From contig CM037593.1 in the NCBI GenBank assembly GCA_021018995.1, positions 9,638,088-9,702,087 of the forward strand: DNA of 64,000 bases. Reading direction: 5' to 3'. A program made the position numbers and the translations under genes. The notes beneath the pieces are model-generated. The model was given only the letters and a program-made list of their open reading frames with translations, made no database searches and had not been told where the DNA came from. Shown in pieces: positions 58,019 through 64,000 of this stretch (positions within the stretch are counted from its first letter, which is position 1; each line of letters opens with the position of its first letter). Source of the stretch: Chloranthus sessilifolius (Eukaryota; Streptophyta; Magnoliopsida; Chloranthales; Chloranthaceae).

Positions 58019-58782
58019 CTACAGCGATGCGATTTCGCTCGTTTTCACCCGAATCGAAACCCATACATCCCAAAGCAAAACCCATGGCTAATCTAATGAT
58101 TTTAATCAAAAAGTTTAATTAAAACGTACCTTTAATCTAAGGATTCCTAGATTAGAAATGAGTCACGCGAATGGAGCTTCGGAACGAAACCAACGGGTTT
58201 CCTCAACAATTCGCGCCGCGATCGATCCCACGAGTTCACAGAGACAACTCCAACACGTCCTCAATGATCTCAACCTCTCCCAATAGCCAACTACGAATCC
58301 AAGGTTGATTCAAGTTCTTTCTAAGGTTTAAGTGTTTTCAACAAAGAGGATTCTAGAGAATGAGGTTTTCTAAACCGATCTCCTACGACGATTGAAGAAG
58401 AGAGAAGACGGAGTTTCACGCGGTTGGATACCTATCAAACGACTACGGTTCTTCACGACATTCACGTCTCTTCCTCTCTTAACAAAACCTAGTATAATAC
58501 GGGAATGTAATTCCTTCTTATAATAAGATTGCTCACAAAGTTAAGCACACACACACCTCTTATGTATTATGCACTTCTAATTTTAAAACTCAAGCCCGGT
58601 GTTGAGCGGCCACACCGAGGTCGGTGCACAACTTTCGCACGAGGGTCCAAATGGGCTCTAAATCAAAATCTGTCCGCACAATCACATCTAGATAAAAATC
58701 CAAAATAAATGGTGACGTCGGTTGCCGAGCTGAATACACACACGAGGTCAGTCTAACTCGGGTTCAAAATACGGGTCTTTAC

Positions 58783-59514
58783 AGATATCATTGATTGCAT
58801 AGATATCAACAAGCAACTTGCTTTAGATAATCCTTAGCTTAAGGATTACAAAATTCAGGTAATTTTTTTTTCTCTTCATTGTTGAAGTAATAAGGACTAG
58901 CTGTTTTGCTAGGAACTAATAAGCTGAAACGAAAGTTTGATTAGCCTTTGTTTATAATATTCATTTTTGTGATGTCTTTCATATGTTTAATATTACAGAT
59001 CATGGGAGGATTAGATACAATTACGAAGAAGACTCATAATATAATGCAAGAAGTAGCAGTGAATTTGGCTGGACCATGTTTATTGACTCCTCGATGCATG
59101 GTGCCGATATTGCTGTTGAAGATGGAAGTGTTTGCTTGCTCAAATCGACTGCCTATTTCCGAAGCTATTTACTAAGTTTAATAGCCATAAAAAAGAATTA
59201 GTTTACATTTGATCTGTAAAATAATTTAGGAAAGTGTTGATTTTTTAACTATCTGAATTTCTAAAGAATTGTAAATTACTATATGTTTTTGTGCAATTAC
59301 ATTTCCCATTGCACCAACTGCAAGCAATATTCACGCCACAGTTTTCTGATTTTAAATCAATTTTGTTTGACTTATTATTTTTTTATTCAGTTGAATAAAG
59401 TACGCTTTTTTTCCCTTCTAGGGTGATATGTGATTGATACAATATTTATAATAGGTTCCAATTACAAAAACAAAAATGGAAGCTATGCATTTTTTTAAAA
59501 AAAAGAAATTTTAA
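58783..59514 (+). other. Unassigned stretch with exon-like pieces
   Basis: ATTCAGGTAATTTTTTT at 58854 resembles a 5' splice site, and AATATTACAGATC at 58991-59003 a 3' splice site. The stretch after the latter stays open to 59175 (IMGGLDTITKKTHNIMQEV). The protein is not recognised. It may be the remains of a host gene or of the CACTA-like element just downstream. Low confidence. Confidence 0.3.
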
Positions 59515-60041
59515 GAAAAACAACGGTCCATAACCGTTGTTTTTATACTATATTAACAACGGCTCAAGACCGTTGTACTTTTGCAACGGATATATACCAC
59601 TAACTTAGATCGTGATTGTGGTAGAAAAATAACAACCCTTTTCTATAGAGAACAACGACTACAAACCATTGTACCTATGCAACAGACATATACCACTGAC
59701 GTAGGTCGTGGTTTCGGCAAAAAAATAACAACTCTTTTCTACAAGGAACAACGACTCACAACCGTTGTTCATTTGCAACGGACATATACCACTGACTTAC
59801 ACTGTGGTTTAGTCAGAAAAATAACAACCCTTTTCTGTAAGGAACAACAGCTCATAACCGTTGTAATTTAGCAACTGACATGGGCCGTTGTTTAGGAGGT
59901 AAATATACAACGGTTTTGGACCGTTGTTTAACAAAACCACTGCTCTATAAACAACGGTCGTCACCATGGCTAAAAACCGTTGTTTATGAAATTTACAACG
60001 GTTTTGGGCCGTTATTTTTTTTTGATTTTCACGTAGTGGAA
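59515..60041. mobile_element. CACTA-like terminal region with ACAACGGT/ACCGTTGT repeats
   Basis: Many copies of ACAACGGT and its complement occur in both orientations, and the right end reads GATTTTCACGTAGTG (60041), a CACTA-type terminus. Such subterminal arrays bind the transposase accessory protein in this superfamily. No matching left CACTAC end or transposase was found, so it is a fragment or the end of a larger element. Confidence 0.6.
59584..59871 (+). repeat. 96-bp tandem repeat, three copies
   Basis: CAAC-GACATATACCACTGAC phrases start at 59584, 59680 and 59776, with a fourth, cut-off start at 59872: an exact 96-bp period. As 96 is a multiple of three, a spurious repetitive frame (ITTLF-KEQRL) stays open across it. 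Confidence 0.9.
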
Positions 60042-60045
60042 AGTA

Positions 60046-61471
60046 CTAAAGGTATCTAGCCTCAAAGAGCTAAGAATTACCAAGTTAGAAAAGTGCTTAA
60101 CCTAAATTATATTTTAAGAAAAGAGTGGTGAGGTAGTTCTATTAATACGCAATAAAATTACTACTTAAGAATTAGAACAACTAAAATATTAAGATTCAAA
60201 AGTTAATAAGTGAAATATAAAATTATGATGAATATTCAAGGATCAGACTACCCTAGAATCAATAGATTCCCTCTTTCTTCTCAATCAAAAGTAATCATGA
60301 ATATCAATCCATTATTTCGCTACAAGCAAACAAATTGTAAAGAATGTGATCATCAACTTAGCATACATTATCCTATTCTACCATGCATTTACGAATAATA
60401 TGGATCACACAAATTGGTATAATATATAAAAAACAGTTGATCACAATAATTTGATCACATGACAACCTATATTAATTTACAAGATTAATTAGATTTCAAG
60501 ATAACTCTTCCAAGACCAATAAGCTACAAGCATAATCATCATGGACGAGTTGTTCAAGAGCTCTTATTCAGTCAAAATAATCAAACCACGTAATCAAATA
60601 ATAGAAATTGATCAGAAAGAGTTCATCTACTTATCTAGGGTTCCTCGTCTCCTTGAATAAGAGAGTTAGCCTCTCATCTTTGATTGAAGCATTGCATACG
60701 AATCCAATTCCATCATCATTAAATATCTCAGTATTACCAATTCCATCATCATTAAATATCTCAGTATTAAAATAATTAAATCTCAAGCATTAAAGAGTTC
60801 TCTCTTCTTACAAGATGATAATCTCTCTAAAATAAAATGATTAATAAAAAACTTGCTTAACCCTAACTACAAAATCCTATTTATAAGCTATACACGAGTT
60901 CACGGGCTTATGTGCAATCTTCACGATTTTCTAAGGAATTTGACACAAAGATGGCATTTTTCGTGTCCAAAGTCGCGACCACGAAATTGGATTCGCGGCC
61001 TCGAATTCGAGAGCTATAGGATTTCTTCCGAATTTTGCTTCATTTTTTCTTCTATTTCTGCTTGTCTGTTTGCAACCTACTTTCGTACTCAGCAGTCACT
61101 TTGCGCTTACTCCTCACTATTTCTTCATTTCATAGTCCGATGATAGATTATCATGACCTTTCGAACACTGAATGTATTGCACAAGAATCTCTTAGTAATC
61201 TCCTTTTTATAAGGAATTTTTTGAAACCTTACCATGGCCACAAAACACTCTATAACACTACGTAAATTATTAGAACTCACTTTGCTTTAAGATCATCAAG
61301 CACCAATTTGGGTCCTAAAATAGGTCTCTTTTGGAGACCAACCAATTCGTAGGCATCGATTTTCTGACACTAAAAAAATTAGGCATGTTTTCCTAAAGTT
61401 AATGTAAAAGTAAGCATGTTTTTCTAATTTTCTCATTAATTAAGATCCCAACAGATCTCTAGTAATTTAAA
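60046..61471. other. Unassigned intergenic sequence
   Basis: No gene is supported. It contains a 33-bp tandem duplication at 60704-60769 (CCAATTCCATCATCATTAAA...). The left side of the Mutator-type MITE follows at 61472. Confidence 0.4.
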
Positions 61472-61727
61472 GGGCACTTTAGAAAAACAACCTTAAAAAA
61501 CAAATGTTTTAGCAAAAAATTCCCAAACTTAAACGTTTTAAAAAAAATAATGCTTTCACGATTTTTTGAAATTTTGAGATCCGTGAAAGCATTGTTTTTT
61601 AATGAGGATTTGAGATCTCACGAATCTCAGAACTTCAAAAAACCGTGAAAGCATGTTTTTTTAAAACATTTAAGCTCGGGAATTTTTTTCTAACATGTTT
61701 ATTTTTGAAGGTTGTTCTAATTTTCCC
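61472..61727. mobile_element. Mutator-type MITE
   Basis: 256 bp with long inverted arms (starts GGGCACTTTAGAAAAACAAC, ends with inverted GGGAAAATTAGAACAACC). A perfect 9-bp duplication TAATTTAAA (61463-61471, 61728-61736) flanks it, the Mutator hallmark. The arms pair over about 120 bp with CTTTCACGATTTTTTGAA near the centre. Confidence 0.9.
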
Positions 61728-61896
61728 TAATTTAAAACGGCACGGTCATACATAACATAGAATTCACACCTGAAAAGGGTGGACAATAGCTTGAGCAGAA
61801 GGTGCTGTAGCAAAACTGATTGCAAAAGAAGGTATAATTTCTTAAATACTTATAAAATTCTAATCATACCTAAATGGCTAACTCACAAGATACACA

Positions 61897-62250
61897 TCAT
61901 AAGCTCTGTATCTCTCTTATCCATCCAGAACCTTGAAACTTTTTTTCTGTGATTCTTTCAAGCATTTCCATCATATAAGGGGCCAAATAATTTATCCAAT
62001 CTCCAACCTCACCTTTCCGATAAAATGCATTGTTTTCAAAGCTGACACGCATCTTGCCGGTCTTATTAACCTCGAGAGTGCTCAAATTCTTGAAACTACA
62101 CAATTTAATGTACTATTTCCCACCAGCTTCTCTTATTTCTCTTCCTCTAAGAAGAAAGGGCACCCAAGAAAGTCAGCTAACTTCTTCAAAACAACAGACA
62201 CTCCACCTTTTTCTCCTCATATTTTACAAAAAGCACCTTCTTAGACCTAA
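61897..62250 (-). pseudogene. Sulfotransferase C-terminal fragment
   Basis: Minus-strand sequence from KKVLFVKYEE (near 62220) through CSFKNLSTLEVNKTGKMRV and YRKGEVGDWINYLAP to KKFQGSGW matches residues ~221-328 of the intact gene at 19250. The middle part (62104-62220) is frame-shifted. Upstream of 62250 no SOT sequence remains; a family B LTR starts 110 bp further on. Closer in wording to the intact gene (EVNKTG, YRKGEVGD) than to the pseudogene at 55858, so it came from a separate duplicate. Confidence 0.88.
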
Positions 62251-62359
62251 ATCGTTCAAGGTCTGAATGAGGTCGGGCTGAAAAAGTTATCCCCTGATAT
62301 TCATAATGCAAAGTTAGGGTTCGATTTTGCACATATTTCAGTTAGGGTTCGGTCCTCAC

Positions 62360-64000
62360 TGTAATAGCACTGAAAATTCGAACAAGAAATCAGACGGTTT
62401 CGATATGCGTGCCCGACACGAGAATCGAGATAGATTTAAAATTTTGAAATTTATATTATTAGAACTAATATTAAGCTGTAGTTAGGTGAATTCATATGTG
62501 AATTCTCACTTTAATCCGAGTCTTGAAAGACGATGATGCGACTTGATACTACGTGGGTGCTCCACACCGGAGCCTAAGTTTAAAGAAAACAGAAATATCT
62601 GTGATATTTCTGTTTCCTTAGCTTATAAGAGAAGGAAAAAGATTAGGATCCCTATACTCACCCTCTTCTTCTTCTTATTCTGTGAACCCTAGATTTTTGT
62701 TGAGGGTTTTGCTGGTCCTTGAAGAACCACAAACGGTAAACACTTAGGTTAACATTCACGTAACCCTTGAGTGTAAAGAATTAACGTTAATACGGTGTCC
62801 CGGATTCAGCAAGAAGGTGTACCTTCGCTACGTGTCAAGGCAGAGCCGCTATTGCCGATTCCGAGTAGAAGGGGTGACAAGGCCCAAGTTCCAGATCCAA
62901 AACCCTCTTTCGGATCGATTTACCGAAACCCCTAAAGGGCTCAACAAAAGGTGAGCTGGTACGTTTAAATTGGGCTAAGGAGAGCCCTTATATGTGTATT
63001 GATGGTGTATTAATGGTTGCAAGAAGCCATTAATAAAAATGGGTCAAAAATAGGGCAGTAGATAACCTCCATTAATGACAGAATTTCTGTCATTATTGAT
63101 CGATCAATGACAAGATTGATCGATCAATACTTGGGTGATCAATCAATGAAGGTCATTAATCGATCAATCTGTAGAAGACAAAGAAGTGAATAGGAGCCTT
63201 GAAAATCCTGGAAGTTCAATGCACGAAGGGTATTGATCGATCAATTTATGGAATGATCGATCAATCCTGAGTATTGATCGATCATAGAGAGGGTGATCGA
63301 TCAATGACTGGTAGTGATCGATCAACAAAGGCATTGATCGCTCACTGGTGTGTATTGATCGATCAATGAAGGCATTGATCGATCAATCTGTATAAATTTT
63401 AAATGTGAACAGAAGGTGAAAAAAATGAGATTTTGGACTATTGATCGATCAATGAGGGCATTGATCAATCAACAGGAGGCATTGATCGATCAACCAAGCT
63501 GGTGATCGATCAATTTTGGTTGTGCTAAAGTATGAAGAAAAAGGATTAGTGATCGATCAATTAAGGTATTGATCGATCAATGACGAGTGTTAATCGATCA
63601 ATAAAGGTCATTGATCGATCAACTACCTTTGTTGCTGGTGAGTTAAATTGAGTGTATTGATCGATCAATGGGTCATTGATCGATCAACAAAAGGGATTGA
63701 TCGATCAATAAGAATGGTGATCGATCAATCACCCCTGTTTTCTGTATGTTTTAGTTTTGTGAATAAAACACCACTAGACATTGTACCAGTTTATGTTATG
63801 ACATCCCTGACACTTAGAATACTGTGTTTAGGGTCTAGGATCAGACCATGACTTTTTAAAAGGCTTTGGATTTGCTTAGAAAGAAGTCTGACCTGAGGTA
63901 GGGGAATTCCATTGAAATTTGTATTTATTTTTTATGTCATGGTTCCAAAGCTTCTGTATTTGACTGCATGGTCTGATTTTATCGTCCAATCATGTTTAGC
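62360..64000 (+). repeat. Chromovirus family B LTR, cut by window end
   Basis: It starts TGTAATAGCAC with a GGGTGCTCCACACC motif, a TATA-like CTTATAAG at 62622-62629 and a 24-site palindrome array, in the same order as the LTRs at 14367 and 42546. Whether it is a solo LTR or the start of an element cannot be seen. Confidence 0.82.
63098..63726 (+). repeat. Array of 24 GATCGATC palindromes in groups 4-8-4-4-4
   Basis: Site starts: 63098, 63118, 63137, 63158; 63235, 63255, 63276, 63295, 63316, 63336, 63357, 63377; 63443, 63463, 63484, 63504; 63551, 63571, 63592, 63613; 63659, 63678, 63699, 63719. The grouping and the gaps between groups nearly equal those at 15098-15732, while the sequence between sites differs (for example AATGA against AAATT after the core). 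Confidence 0.92.

Larger units (their letters stand above)
56676..58782 (-). repeat. Truncated LTR of chromovirus family A
   Basis: Similar to 27719-30067 and 35124-37512 from internal LTR position about 260 to the end (GGGTCTTTACA at 58782). The left side joins the SOT pseudogene without the LTR start. No internal element sequence follows, so it is a solo or rearranged LTR. It carries three palindrome pairs and the best-preserved acidic frame of this family. Confidence 0.88.

Noticed and set aside
57729-58122. Overlapping open frames on both strands with Ser-Ser-Leu-Glu-Arg repeats
   Set aside because: Palindromic TCGCTCGAGCGA units read open on both strands. This is a by-product of the LTR array, not a protein gene.
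59581-59871. 96-codon frame with a threefold protein repeat
   Set aside because: Explained by the 96-bp tandem DNA repeat in a CACTA-like end; there is no ATG start and no known domain.

Overview
This is a plant nuclear window, most likely from a eudicot. It is AT-rich and full of LTR retrotransposons and MITEs, and it carries an intronless cytosolic sulfotransferase (SOT) gene on the minus strand at 19250-20248. There is no bacterial-type operon, tRNA, rRNA or CRISPR array. The host content is a decayed SOT cluster: one gene that looks intact, a large SOT pseudogene (55858-56675), a C-terminal fragment (61897-62250), and small C-terminal tails at 23675-23721 and, three times over, near 42000-42270.

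Layout. 1-4731 is the 3' part of an Athila-like Ty3/Gypsy element. 4732-11014 is mostly unassigned and holds two chromovirus-type LTR pieces. 11244-18368 is a Copia-type element that carries gag but no recognisable pol (TSD CATAT); a 2.7-kb solo LTR (TSD AGAAC) sits inside its gag. 19250-20248 is the SOT gene. 21037-23620 is a run of MITEs, including a Tourist-like MITE inside another of the same family. 23899-39068 is a Copia element (flanking ATCCGA) split by a full-length chromovirus at 27719-37512 (TSD CATAC). 39930-41954 holds CACTA- and hAT-type MITEs and a 0.9-kb foldback. 42546-47262 is the 5' part of a second chromovirus, interrupted by a minus-strand Athila-like element (47263 to about 54590). 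55858-58782 is the SOT pseudogene joined to a chromovirus LTR. 59515-61727 holds a CACTA-like piece and a Mutator-type MITE. The window ends in a third LTR of the second chromovirus family.

Main observation. Four LTR-element families carry arrays of short perfect palindromes set about two helical turns apart. Athila-like and Copia elements use TCAATCGATTGA, chromovirus family A uses TCGCTCGAGCGA, and chromovirus family B uses GATCGATC. In the Athila-like element and family A, sites come in pairs exactly 22 bp apart wherever I measured. In family B, sites are 19-21 bp apart and grouped 4-8-4-4-4 (24 sites) in two well-diverged LTRs, and nearly so in a third. A second shared feature is a short acidic reading frame with a DPDY motif. 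It follows an AG acceptor-like site in the same phase in three chromovirus LTR types. I know of no published description of either feature, but I could not search.

Ages, judged by eye from LTR similarity: the gag-only Copia is oldest, the split Copia is intermediate, and the nested chromovirus is youngest. Coordinates were counted by hand from the sequence and could be off by a base or two.
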